NCBI RefSeq assembly: GCF_001440415.1
Contig: NZ_LLYA01000192.1
Span: 216,024-280,023, forward strand
DNA: 64,000 nt
Reading direction: 5' to 3'
Origin: Bradyrhizobium retamae
GTDB lineage: Bacteria; Pseudomonadota; Alphaproteobacteria; Rhizobiales; Xanthobacteraceae
The translations under genes and the position numbers were made by a program. The notes beneath the pieces are model-generated. The model saw only the letters and a list, made by a program, of their open reading frames with translations, did no database searches and was not told the DNA's origin. Shown here piece by piece: positions 18,458 to 26,768 of this stretch; the stretch's first letter is position 1, and the number at the start of each line of letters is the position of its first letter.

Positions 18458-18889
18458 TCACGACTGCTCGCCGGCTCCGGCGAGCCGCCGCTTCAATTCC
18501 CTCACTTCCTCAAAGCGCTTCGTCACGTCGCGCATCACCGCCACGGTGCCCGCGACCTCCCGCGCTTCTCCTCGCAACAGGACGATGGTGAACTCGACCG
18601 AAATCCGCCGGCCGTCCTTGGTCAGGCCGGGCACCGACAACAAATCGCCGTGCCCGTAGCGGCTCGTTCCCGTCTCCATGGTGTGCCGAAAGCCGGCCCA
18701 GTGCCGCGCCCGCAAATTTTCAGGGATGATCAGATCGAGCGACTGGCCCGTGGCTTCCGCAGCCGTGAAGCCGAATATCCGCTCCGCGCCGGGATTCCAG
18801 AACGTGATGCGCCCGTCGCGATCGGTCGCAATGATCGCGTCAGAAGCGCTGTGCAGCAGAGCTTCGCCAAGGCCGGCAGGAATGTTCAT
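18458..18889 (-). CDS. Single PAS-domain protein
   Basis: About 143 aa and almost entirely one PAS fold with its PAC segment: ALLHSASDAIIATDRDGRI, FWNPGAERIFGFTAAEATGQ, GDLLSVPGLTKDGRRIS, VAVMRDVTKRFEEVRELKRR. No kinase, GGDEF or HTH output domain follows, so it would act by binding a partner or as a sensor module supplied in trans. The start is uncertain: ATGs at 18889, 18898 and 18943 are in frame, and the shortest fits the PAS boundary best. It is divergent from rnpB. Confidence 0.75.
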   Translation of the reverse strand: MNIPAGLGEALLHSASDAIIATDRDGRITFWNPGAERIFGFTAAEATGQSLDLIIPENLRARHWAGFRHTMETGTSRYGHGDLLSVPGLTKDGRRISVEFTIVLLRGEAREVAGTVAVMRDVTKRFEEVRELKRRLAGAGEQS

Positions 18890-19021
18890 CGCTCGCATCC
18901 AGAAATCGAACCGACCGGCATCAAATGCCGCGCTGTCGCGCATGTCAAAATGACGCTGACGGAACCGGATTAACCATCGCCATCCCTTGACGCCGCGCCC
19001 CCGAGACCCCATTCGTAAGGC

Positions 19022-19442
19022 GTCAGTCGGCCGGACGGCCGCTCTCGCTACGGTCGAAAGGCTGCGGGGGAGGAAAGTCCGGGCTCCATCGACATGCGGT
19101 GCCGGATAACGTCCGGCGGGGGTAACCCTAGGGAAAGTGCCACAGAGAACGAACCGCTCCCCCACCCGAAAGGGAGGGGGCAGTAAGGGTGAAAAGGTGC
19201 GGTAAGAGCGCACCGCGTCTCCGGCAACGGAAACGGCATGGCAAACCCCACCGGGAGCAAAACCGAATAGGGACGGCAGTGCGGGCTGTTCGCGAAAGCG
19301 ATAACGCCGCAGGGCGATGTCTGGCTCGCCGTCCGGGTAGGTTGCTCGAGGCCATGTGCGAACATGGTTCCAGAGGAATGGCCGTCACGTATCATTCGAA
19401 AGAATGGTGCCCTACAGAACCCGGCTTACAGGCTGGCTGATA
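19022..19442 (+). ncRNA. rnpB: RNase P RNA
   Basis: The catalytic RNA of ribonuclease P, which matures tRNA 5' ends. The conserved 5' core GAGGAAAGTCCGGGCTCC is at 19068-19085, AGGGAAAGTGCCACAGAGAA follows, and the 3' core ACAGAACCCGGCTTACAGG is near 19414. I checked the closing P1 helix by hand: CAGTCGGCC at 19024-19032 pairs with GGCTGGCTG at 19431-19439, including G-U pairs, which fixes both ends to within a few bases. It is the bacterial A type. Spurious open frames on both strands overlap it. Confidence 0.96.
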
Positions 19443-19515
19443 TCTCATAAGCGTTTTCGAGCGAAGTGGTCTTCCGGTTCGCGTAAAGAAAACGTGTCTT
19501 ACTGAGGAAGAGAAT

Positions 19516-19560
19516 GAGGGGCTCGGCGCGAACACGCCGGGCCCCTCGCCATTTTGTTTG
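19516..19560 (+). terminator. Probable Rho-independent terminator after rnpB
   Basis: A 13-bp stem with one G-U pair (19516-19528 with 19535-19547, core GAGGGGCTCGGCG) and a six-base loop, followed by GCCATTTTGTTTG. It lies about 75 bases beyond the mature rnpB 3' end, so a processed 3' trailer is implied. Confidence 0.6.
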
Positions 19561-19579
19561 ACGTCGCGCGTAAACAATC

Positions 19580-20308
19580 TCAATCGCGCCCCGCCTCTCC
19601 GATCGCCTGCGCCAGCCGCGCCGGGTTGCTGAAGAACATTTCATGGCTGCCGTCGCATTCGACCAGCCGGAACAGGCCCAGCCGCTCCGACAAGCGCGGG
19701 TGCCATGGCAGGCCGTGCGGCAGGGCAATGTCCTGCCGGCAATTGACATAGGATTTGCCGATCGGCAGCTCTGAGAGTGGACGCTTCAGCGCGATCTTGT
19801 CGGTGAACGTCTTGTACGGATGCAGGTTGAGCCTGGCATAGGCCGACTTTGCCAGTTCGAGATCGGCATCGTTGATGAAGGCGTCGCGCCAGATTTCGAA
19901 CGGCAGCATCACGGCGTTGTTGTTGGCAGCGGCCACAGCATCGAACAGGCCAACATAGTGCGGCGGCACCATGTCGTTGAGGCACTGCCCGTCCAAGGGC
20001 ACGAAGGCATTGACGTAGACGAGGCGCTTGATCCTGTCCGTCAAACGGTCGGCGACGCCCGAGATCACCATCCCGCCATAGGAGTGGCCGACCAGCCTGA
20101 CGTCGCGCAGACTGTTCGCCTCGATGTAAGTGACGACGGACGAGATCGCCTGTTCGAGGCCTGTTTTCTCGCGATCGTCATCCTTGTTGTTGCCGGCGAC
20201 CGTCGGGCAATGCACGACATGGCCGCTTTTGCGAAGATGTCCGGCCACCGCTTCCATCTCGGCGCCGGTGTGCCACGCGCCGTGAACAAGAACGTAAATG
20301 TCTGACAT
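19580..20308 (-). CDS. Alpha/beta-fold hydrolase (esterase-like)
   Basis: The 242-aa protein begins MSDIYVLVHGAWHTGAEM with a strong ribosome binding site (AGGGGGAGA). It has the nucleophile elbow VGHSYGGMV and an acid/histidine end ECDGSHEMFFSNPARLAQAI, typical of small single-domain alpha/beta hydrolases. The HGAW motif after strand 1 forms the oxyanion region. Substrate unknown. It is a paralogue of the hydrolase at 21477-22193, and the two flank an AraC regulator on the same strand. Confidence 0.85.
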   Translation of the reverse strand: MSDIYVLVHGAWHTGAEMEAVAGHLRKSGHVVHCPTVAGNNKDDDREKTGLEQAISSVVTYIEANSLRDVRLVGHSYGGMVISGVADRLTDRIKRLVYVNAFVPLDGQCLNDMVPPHYVGLFDAVAAANNNAVMLPFEIWRDAFINDADLELAKSAYARLNLHPYKTFTDKIALKRPLSELPIGKSYVNCRQDIALPHGLPWHPRLSERLGLFRLVECDGSHEMFFSNPARLAQAIGEAGRD

Positions 20309-20408
20309 TCCGTCTCCCCCTGATTTTCTGGAAATCAGACATTGATGGGGACGGCTATTCCCGGATGGCCGGATTCGGCCACCGTCATCGCCTGATTGCG
20401 CCAAACCT

Positions 20409-21374
20409 CTAGCGCTGCCGCCGGAACGCTCCCGGCGTCATGCCGAGATATCTGCGGCATTGGCGGATGAAGTGGGACGGATCGGAAAAGCCGACTCGCA
20501 GCCCGATCCCGCCAACGCTGATCCGATCGAACCGCGGCTCGCTCAGCATCCTGCGCGCCGCCGCCATGCGGCAATCGTTGAGCAGCCCGCTGAACGTCAG
20601 GCCCGCTTTGTTGAGACAGCGATGCAGGGTTCGTTCCGAGACACGCAGATGTGCGGCGACGGTCGCTGCCGTCAATCCCGGTTCGGCATAGCGCAGCCGG
20701 ATGGCGCGGCCGATCTGGTCCAACAGCTTCGCGGCATCGCGTTGCTCGGAGGGCGCGGCCGGAATCTCGCTTCCGGATGCGAGCGCCAGCAGCGCTCCAA
20801 GCTGGTCAGTCAGAACCTGGGCAGGCAAGGGCCGCTCGATCGCCAGTTGCGGCGTCAACTGGCAAGCAAACGCGCTGAGCGCCGCGCCCCAGCCGGCGCG
20901 CCCGTCGATGCGCCGCCCGATGCATCGCTCCGGATCGGTGATCCAGGATTCGACCCACGCGATCGGCAGCTCCAGCGACAGCGTGTTCGAGGTCACCGGG
21001 AAGTTGAACTCGTAGCAGCGCCTGGAATCCAGCAGCACGAGATCGCCGGGTTGCAGGCGCGACGCGTGACCGTTCTGCATGGCGGTCCAGTCATTGTCGG
21101 TCTTGCATAGCAGGTAGTAGTAGTTCGACGCACTGCGCGCGAGGCTGGTTTTCCTGCGGTAGACGTGCTGCGCCGAGCCCTCGACGCGGTTGATACCGAT
21201 CGTGTCGAGTTGCCCGCGCTGAACGGAGCAATCAAATCCCGACCGCACCGGCGTCGTGATGTCCATTTCAAGAAAGCACTCGCAGACGGCGCCGATCCAA
21301 TAGTCGAGGCGCCGTTCCGGTTCGACCAGGCCGGTCGACCATGTCTCGATGACTGAAGTCGTTCTGGCCGCCAT
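20409..21374 (-). CDS. AraC-family transcriptional regulator
   Basis: The 321-aa regulator has an N-terminal AraC_binding_2-type cupin sensor (residues about 20-190; LQPGDLVLLDSRRCYEFNF) and a C-terminal double HTH (LTAATVAAHLRVSERTLHRCLNKAG ... IGLRVGFSDPSHFIRQCRRYLGMTPGAFRR). This is the FeaR-like layout, in which a small organic molecule is sensed. The likely targets are the flanking hydrolase genes, inferred from position only. Confidence 0.9.
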   Translation of the reverse strand: MAARTTSVIETWSTGLVEPERRLDYWIGAVCECFLEMDITTPVRSGFDCSVQRGQLDTIGINRVEGSAQHVYRRKTSLARSASNYYYLLCKTDNDWTAMQNGHASRLQPGDLVLLDSRRCYEFNFPVTSNTLSLELPIAWVESWITDPERCIGRRIDGRAGWGAALSAFACQLTPQLAIERPLPAQVLTDQLGALLALASGSEIPAAPSEQRDAAKLLDQIGRAIRLRYAEPGLTAATVAAHLRVSERTLHRCLNKAGLTFSGLLNDCRMAAARRMLSEPRFDRISVGGIGLRVGFSDPSHFIRQCRRYLGMTPGAFRRQR

Positions 21375-21476
21375 GGCCCTGCCCTCTGCGATCGATGTCG
21401 GCCCCGGTTGGCTAGCTTGTTGGGCGGATGGCGGGGAGTCAATCCGCCGGCAACATCCCGTGGGTTGGTAACGGGC

Positions 21477-22193
21477 CTACGCCACGATCTTCTGCAACAG
21501 CGCCATCAAGGCCTCGGGCGCGGTGACATTCGGCGCATGGCTGGCGTCGATCTCGTGATAGCTCCAGGCGGGATCAACCTTCGTCATCCTGGCGAACGGT
21601 CCGAAGGTGTCGGCGGGCGTGATGCGGGTGGCGTAGATGTAGCTGCGCGGCAGCGTCAGCGCGCCGCCCTGCAGCTTGAGCTTGGTCTCGAAACACTTGA
21701 TCGGCATGTCGACACGGCGCGCGCTGAGCCATTCGACGTCGGCAGGCGAGGTATCCAGCGGCGTCGGGTTCGGCGGCACGCGCCAGCCATCGCCGCTCTT
21801 TGCAAGCTCCTGCATCCGCGCCCTTCCGGCCTCGTTCAAGTCGAGCAGCGACTGGCCATCCTGCGGCACGAAGGCGTCGATATAAATGAGCTGCTTGACC
21901 TTGTCGCGCGCCCGATCAGCGACACCGGTCGCGACCATGCCGCCGTAGCTGTGGCCGATCAGCACGAAGTCGCGCAGGTCCTCATACTCGATGACGGCAA
22001 GTATGTCTTCGATATGCGAATTGAGATCGATCCCCGGATGCGCCAGATGCGCGCGCTCGCCGAGGCCGCTGTAGGTCGGTGTGACCAGGCGATGCCCGGC
22101 GGCCTGCATCAAGGGATGCATCTTCTTCCAGGCCCAGCCCGCGGACCACGCACCGTGACAAACGAGGAAGGTTTTTGGAGAGGTTGCGCTCAT
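21477..22193 (-). CDS. Alpha/beta-fold hydrolase (esterase-like)
   Basis: The 238-aa protein starts MSATSPKTFLVCHGAWSAGW, has the nucleophile elbow IGHSYGGMV and the catalytic-His end EIDASHAPNVTAPEALMALL. It aligns along its length with the hydrolase at 19580-20308, for example SYGGMVxxGVADR and VYVNAFVPLDGQ against IYIDAFVPQDGQ. I used the ATG at 22193 rather than an upstream start 26 codons away, because homology begins here. Substrate unknown. Confidence 0.85.
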   Translation of the reverse strand: MSATSPKTFLVCHGAWSAGWAWKKMHPLMQAAGHRLVTPTYSGLGERAHLAHPGIDLNSHIEDILAVIEYEDLRDFVLIGHSYGGMVATGVADRARDKVKQLIYIDAFVPQDGQSLLDLNEAGRARMQELAKSGDGWRVPPNPTPLDTSPADVEWLSARRVDMPIKCFETKLKLQGGALTLPRSYIYATRITPADTFGPFARMTKVDPAWSYHEIDASHAPNVTAPEALMALLQKIVA

Positions 22194-22282
22194 CGGGCCA
22201 TTTCCACCAGTTGTTGTTGAAGGCTTCGATTGCGATAGTACCTGCCCGGTGCCTCGTGTAAACGTCAGCACAAATTCAATGT

Positions 22283-22407
22283 CGTCATTCCCGGATGGTC
22301 CGAAGGACCAGACCTCAGATGCGCAATTTCGCCTCGGGGAATCTCGAGATTCTCAGGTGCGGGATTGCGCACCATAGTTGGATGCTCTGCATCGCCCCGG
22401 AATGACC
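22283..22407. repeat. Complex palindromic repeat upstream of the TSUP gene
   Basis: The outer arms CGTCATTCCCGG and CCGGAATGACC (same core as 17901-17937) enclose smaller hairpins: GGTCCGAAGGACC, GGGGAATCTCGAGATTCTC, and TGCGCAATT/ATTGCGCA. It lies between the divergent hydrolase and transporter genes. Confidence 0.75.
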
Positions 22408-22435
22408 GGGGAATAAAATGACGGGGGCATAAAGA

Positions 22436-23179
22436 GTGGACTTAACCACCTACGCGATCCTCTTGGCCGGCGCGCTCGCTGGCGGTTTTGTCTCCGGACT
22501 TTCCGGTTTCGGCACGGCGCTGATGGCGCTGGGGATCTGGCTTTATATCTTGCCGCCGGCCATTGCCGTGCCGCTGGTCCTGATCTGTTCGGTCAGTTCG
22601 CAAATCTCGACGCTGCCGTCGATGTGGAAAGTTCTCGACTTCAAGCTGGCGTGGCCGTTCGTCGCCGGCGGTCTTGTCGGCATGCCGATCGGGGCGCTGC
22701 TGGTCGCGCGCGCCGACCCGCAAAACTTCAAGCTCAGCGTCGGCGTGATGCTGCTGGTATTTCCCACTGCACTCTATTTCATCCGCAAGCCGATGGCCTT
22801 CCGCTTCGGCGGCCGGCCGGCAGACGCAGCCGTCGGATTTGCCGGCGGCATCCTCGGCGGCCTCGCCGGCCTGTCGGGCCCACTGCCGACCCTGTGGGCC
22901 AGCATCCGCGGCTGGACCAAGGACCAGCGCCGCGGCGTCTTCCAGATCTTCAACGGCAGCGTGCTCGGCGCTGCGCTCATCCTGCAGATCGCCAGCGGCT
23001 TCGTTGAATTCGACGTGTTCTGGCTGGCGATGCTGGCGCTGCCCGGCACGCTGATCGGCGCACGTCTTGGCATGCGCACCTATCACGCCCTGAACGACCG
23101 AAACTTCTACGACGTCGTGCTGGCTCTGCTGTTTCTTTCCGGGGTCGGATTGGTGTGGAGCAGCATTGCTCCGAGATAG
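22436..23179 (+). CDS. TSUP (TauE/SafE) family sulfite/sulfonate exporter-like permease
   Basis: A 247-aa membrane protein with about seven to eight hydrophobic segments and the duplicated TSUP pattern: GFVSGLSGFGTALMALG in the first half and GGILGGLAGLSGPLPTLW in the second. The start is GTG, with GGGGG nine bases upstream. Family members export organosulfur or sulfite compounds, but substrate cannot be read from sequence. No sulfur metabolism genes adjoin. Confidence 0.88.
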   Translation: MDLTTYAILLAGALAGGFVSGLSGFGTALMALGIWLYILPPAIAVPLVLICSVSSQISTLPSMWKVLDFKLAWPFVAGGLVGMPIGALLVARADPQNFKLSVGVMLLVFPTALYFIRKPMAFRFGGRPADAAVGFAGGILGGLAGLSGPLPTLWASIRGWTKDQRRGVFQIFNGSVLGAALILQIASGFVEFDVFWLAMLALPGTLIGARLGMRTYHALNDRNFYDVVLALLFLSGVGLVWSSIAPR

Positions 23180-23251
23180 CCGCGCATAGCCGCCATGTGC
23201 TCCGAGTAGATTGCTGTACGCCGACCTGCAAAGCGGCTAACCAATCGCGCC

Positions 23252-24184
23252 ATGAGCTCCCCTGCTTCGCGCGAGCGCCTCGGCCTGTTGCTGGGCTTCA
23301 TCGGCATGGCGATCTTCGGTGGCACGCTGCCGGCGACGCGGATCGCGGTTGCGGAAATTGATCCGATTGCACTGACCGCGCTGCGCACCGCGATCGCCGG
23401 GCTGTGCTCGCTGGCGCTCCTTCTCGTGTTACGCCGACCGCTGCCGCCCCGCGCGCTGTGGCTGCAACTGATCATTGCGATGCTTTGCGTCGCCATCCTG
23501 TTTCCCCTGTTGATGTCGATGGGCATGCAGCGGGTCGACGCCTCGCATGGCGGCGTGGTGCTGGGCGTACTGCCGATCGCCACCGCGCTGGTCGCCGTCG
23601 CCATCACCCATGAGCGGCCGCGGCCGCTGTTCTGGATCGCCTCCGTGGCCGGCGCCGCACTGGTGATCGCATTCGCATTGCGGCAAGGCGGCGGCGCGCT
23701 CGTCGCCGGAGACCTATTCCTGTTCGCATCGGTCGCCGTCGCCGCGATCGGCTACGCATTCTCCGGCCGGCTCACCTCGCAAATGCCGGGCTGGGAGGTC
23801 ATAAGCTGGATTCTGGTGATTGCGCTGCCGCTGTCGATCCCGGCAGCCGTGCTGACCATGCCCGCCGATATCACTCACATCGCGCTGAAACCCTGGCTCG
23901 GGCTGCTCTACGTCGCATTGTTCTCGCAATGGATCGGGTTCTTCGCGTGGAACGCAGGGCTCGCGATGGGCGGCATCGCGCGGGTTTCGCAGATCCAGTT
24001 GCTGCAACCCTTCGTCACCTTTGCGCTCGCGGCGTTCTTCAACGGCGAGACCATCACGCTGCAGATACTGCTGTTCGCTGCTGCCGTCGTGGTGACGGTC
24101 GCCATTTCGACGCGCACGCGGGCCAAGCCGGCGCCCTCACCGCCGCAGCGAAATCGCGAGCCGCCTCAGCTCGCGGCGTCCTGA
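23252..24184 (+). CDS. EamA/DMT-family transporter
   Basis: A 310-aa protein with ten hydrophobic segments in two EamA repeats (GFIGMAIFGGTLPATRIAVAEI; LFASVAVAAIGYAFSGRL). The RhaT/YdcZ-like fold exports metabolites or amino acids; the substrate is unknown. The polar tail (ARTRAKPAPSPPQR) reaches into the convergent gene at 24166, so the two stops overlap by 19 bases. Confidence 0.88.
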   Translation: MSSPASRERLGLLLGFIGMAIFGGTLPATRIAVAEIDPIALTALRTAIAGLCSLALLLVLRRPLPPRALWLQLIIAMLCVAILFPLLMSMGMQRVDASHGGVVLGVLPIATALVAVAITHERPRPLFWIASVAGAALVIAFALRQGGGALVAGDLFLFASVAVAAIGYAFSGRLTSQMPGWEVISWILVIALPLSIPAAVLTMPADITHIALKPWLGLLYVALFSQWIGFFAWNAGLAMGGIARVSQIQLLQPFVTFALAAFFNGETITLQILLFAAAVVVTVAISTRTRAKPAPSPPQRNREPPQLAAS

Positions 24185-24564
24185 TCGGTCAGGACCGGAT
24201 TTTCCATAATCAGTTCGGCCCTGGTCCCGCCCGACTGGATGGCGCGAAGCAAGACTTTCGCGGTTTTCAGATGGTTGGCCTTTACGCACAGGCGGATGAT
24301 CTGGCTCACCGAGACGTCGCGTACCGCGTCGTCGGACATTTTCATGGCGATCTCGAGCGCGCATTTGATCGCGGCCTGATATCGCTCGGCTTCGGCACCC
24401 TTCTCCGTTTCCGCCTTGCGGCCCTGCAGCGTCGCCACTCTCCCGGCCATGGCCCCGGCCGCGATGCAAATCTCGCGAATCCTTTGCGCCGCCGCGATAT
24501 TCCCCGCGGGCTGAACGTCGGTCTCCCAGACCTCCAGCGGCCGATCCTTGCGAAACCAGCGCAT
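24166..24564 (-). CDS. Hypothetical soluble protein downstream of the ABC exporter
   Basis: Family not recognised. The 132-aa product (MRWFRKDRPLEVWETD ...) is helical and charged, with no membrane segment or known motif. The chosen ATG has a good ribosome binding site (GAGAGGGGG, eight bases away). The frame is open back to a GTG at 24636 that overlaps the ABC-transporter stop, so translational coupling from there is an alternative. It shares the direction of the ABC gene and overlaps the EamA 3' end on the other strand. Confidence 0.6.
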   Translation of the reverse strand: MRWFRKDRPLEVWETDVQPAGNIAAAQRIREICIAAGAMAGRVATLQGRKAETEKGAEAERYQAAIKCALEIAMKMSDDAVRDVSVSQIIRLCVKANHLKTAKVLLRAIQSGGTRAELIMENPVLTDQDAAS

Positions 24565-24632
24565 CGCGCGAGCCCCCTCTCGATGCCGGAAAACATAGTC
24601 CGCCATCGATCGGGTTCGCAACGATACGGCTC

Positions 24633-26435
24633 TCACTCCGCCGCCGAAATGCGGCTGAACTCGGTGGCCTGCAGCTCGAACAGCCCGCGATAGATGCCGC
24701 CGGGCCGCGCCGCCAGCGCCGCATGCGTCCCCTGCTCGACGATCTCGCCGCGGTCGAACACCAGGATGCGGTCGAGGCTGCGCACCGTCGACAACCGGTG
24801 CGCGATCACGATCGAGGTGCGCCCCTTCATCAGCCGCTCCATCGCCTGCTGGATCAGGCCCTCTGACTCTGAATCGAGGCTGGAGGTTGCCTCGTCCAGG
24901 ATCAGCACCGGCGCGTCCGCCAGGAACGCGCGTGCCAGCGCGACGCGCTGCCGTTCGCCGCCCGACAGCTTGACGCCGCGCTCGCCGACCAGCGTGCCAT
25001 AGCCCTTCGGCAGCCGCAGGATGAAGTCATGCGCGTTGGCGAGCCGCGCCGCCTGCTCGATCGCAGCCATGCTGGCGCCGGGCCGGCCATAGGCGATGTT
25101 CTCGGCCAGCGTACGGTGAAACAGGATAGGCTCCTGCTGCACGATCGCGATCTGGCTGCGTAGCGATTGTTGCGTGGCTTTCGCGACATCCTGACCGTCG
25201 ATCAGGATTTTCCCGCCGCCAATATCGTAGAGCCGTTGCACCAGCTTGACGAAGGTGGTCTTGCCGGAGCCGGAGCGGCCGACCAGGCCAACCCGTTCGC
25301 CGGCGCGGATCTCCACCGACAGTCCGTCATACAGCGGCGCGCGGTGGCCGCCGTAATGGAACGTCACGTCGTCGAACACGATGCGGCCGCCCTGGATGTC
25401 GATCGGCTTTGCATCCGGCGCATCGGCGATGCCGATCGGCTCGTCGTGAATCGCGACCAGCTCCTCCATGTCGTTGACCGAACGCTGCAGATTGTTGATG
25501 TGCATGCCGACGTCACGCAGATAAGCATGAATGATGTAGTAGCTGGTCAGCACATAGGTGACGTCGCCCGGCGTGGCGCGGCCGGCGATCCACAGCAGGA
25601 TCGCCCCGCCGATCACCGAGCCGCGAAAGCACAACAGCACCGCGAGTTGCGCCGTCGAGGTGTAGTTATAGCGGTACCACGTCCGACGCACGCGCGTCCG
25701 CCAGCGTCCGACGACGCCGGCCAGCCGTGCATCCTCGCGCGCTTCCGCGCCGAAGGACTTTACCACCGCGTTGCACGTCAAGGCATCTGCCAGCGTGCCG
25801 CCGACCTTGGTGTCCCAGGCATTGGAGACGCGCGCGGCGGGTGCGATGTAGTTCACCGAGAACGCCATCGTCATCGAGACATAGATCACGGTTCCGACCG
25901 CAATGACCGCACCTAACACCGGCCAGTGCAGCCCGAGCAGGATCATCGAGCCGACCAGCACCAATAGCGACGGCAGCAGCGCCATCAAGATGGTGTCGTT
26001 GAGCAGGTCGAGCGCCCACATGCCACGCGTGATCTTGCGCACGGTCGAGCCGGCAAACGAGTTGGCGTGCCAGTCGGTCGAGAAGCGCTGCACGCGCGCG
26101 AAAGCGTCGCGCGACACGTCTGACATGGTCGTGAGCGTGAACGGCACGATCGCCTGCAGGCCGGTCAGGCGCAGGATCATCGATATGAGGCCGAGCGCGA
26201 CGATCCAGCCGAAGGCTGCGAACGCAGCCTGGCGCGCGCCCGGGTCGGAGGCGCCCAGCGTCAGCGCATCGACCAGCCGGCCCGAGAAGATCGGCATGAA
26301 CAGGTCGGCCGCGGTTGCTCCCAGAAGGCCGCCGGTTACGACGGCGGCGCGGCCGGGCTGCTGCAGCCAGTGGCGGAACACGAACGGGATCACCACGCGT
26401 ATCGCCGCGGGACGTTTGTCTGTTTGAACGGTCAT
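24633..26435 (-). CDS. ABC transporter, fused membrane and ATPase domains (exporter half-transporter)
   Basis: A 600-aa half-transporter that should work as a dimer. The ABC_membrane domain (six helices) covers about residues 15-335, and the ATPase about 350-590 with Walker A GRSGSGKTT (386-394), signature LSGGERQ (490-496), Walker B LILDEATSSLDSES (511 onwards), and the H-loop IVIAHRLSTV. It resembles multidrug/lipid exporters of the MsbA/LmrA class; the substrate cannot be told. Confidence 0.92.
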   Translation of the reverse strand: MTVQTDKRPAAIRVVIPFVFRHWLQQPGRAAVVTGGLLGATAADLFMPIFSGRLVDALTLGASDPGARQAAFAAFGWIVALGLISMILRLTGLQAIVPFTLTTMSDVSRDAFARVQRFSTDWHANSFAGSTVRKITRGMWALDLLNDTILMALLPSLLVLVGSMILLGLHWPVLGAVIAVGTVIYVSMTMAFSVNYIAPAARVSNAWDTKVGGTLADALTCNAVVKSFGAEAREDARLAGVVGRWRTRVRRTWYRYNYTSTAQLAVLLCFRGSVIGGAILLWIAGRATPGDVTYVLTSYYIIHAYLRDVGMHINNLQRSVNDMEELVAIHDEPIGIADAPDAKPIDIQGGRIVFDDVTFHYGGHRAPLYDGLSVEIRAGERVGLVGRSGSGKTTFVKLVQRLYDIGGGKILIDGQDVAKATQQSLRSQIAIVQQEPILFHRTLAENIAYGRPGASMAAIEQAARLANAHDFILRLPKGYGTLVGERGVKLSGGERQRVALARAFLADAPVLILDEATSSLDSESEGLIQQAMERLMKGRTSIVIAHRLSTVRSLDRILVFDRGEIVEQGTHAALAARPGGIYRGLFELQATEFSRISAAE

Positions 26436-26598
26436 GGCATCATCCGGCTGCGCGAAAGGCGCAAACCGGCTCCATTTTGGGTTTGACGCGCGGGCGGCCT
26501 CGGGCCGAACGCATGCGTCGTTGAAAACTGTCGTTAAGTCGTTGGGAAGTTTGGAAAGATCGGGCGTCAGGCCCGATCAGGGCCGGCGGAGATCGCGC

Positions 26599-26670
26599 TC
26601 AGCGACGCGACCGAAAAACCAGCACGAGCACCGGACGCGAGGCCGCGATCTGCGAATACATCGAAATCAT
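26599..26670 (-). CDS. Possible 23-aa small protein upstream of the ABC gene
   Basis: A 24-codon frame encodes MISMYSQIAASRPVLVLVFR plus three more basic residues. Its ATG is preceded by GGGGAG six bases away, a good ribosome binding site. It lies on the same strand as the ABC transporter, 163 bases before its start, and downstream of the MFS gene. It may be a small amphipathic peptide or a leader; no family known to me. The rest of the 26436-26768 gap shows nothing I can name. Confidence 0.4.
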   Translation of the reverse strand: MISMYSQIAASRPVLVLVFRSRR

Positions 26671-26768
26671 GCAAATCTCCCCGGTTCGAGCGGCAATGCG
26701 CAGCTTATAAATGCGTCGCGGGTGATTTGCAACATGACAAGGGCGTGAACAGCGTTGTCTCGCCGCTT

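Noticed and set aside
19048..19440. Open frames across rnpB on both strands
   Set aside because: The sequence is structural RNA, shown by conserved cores and the closing helix.
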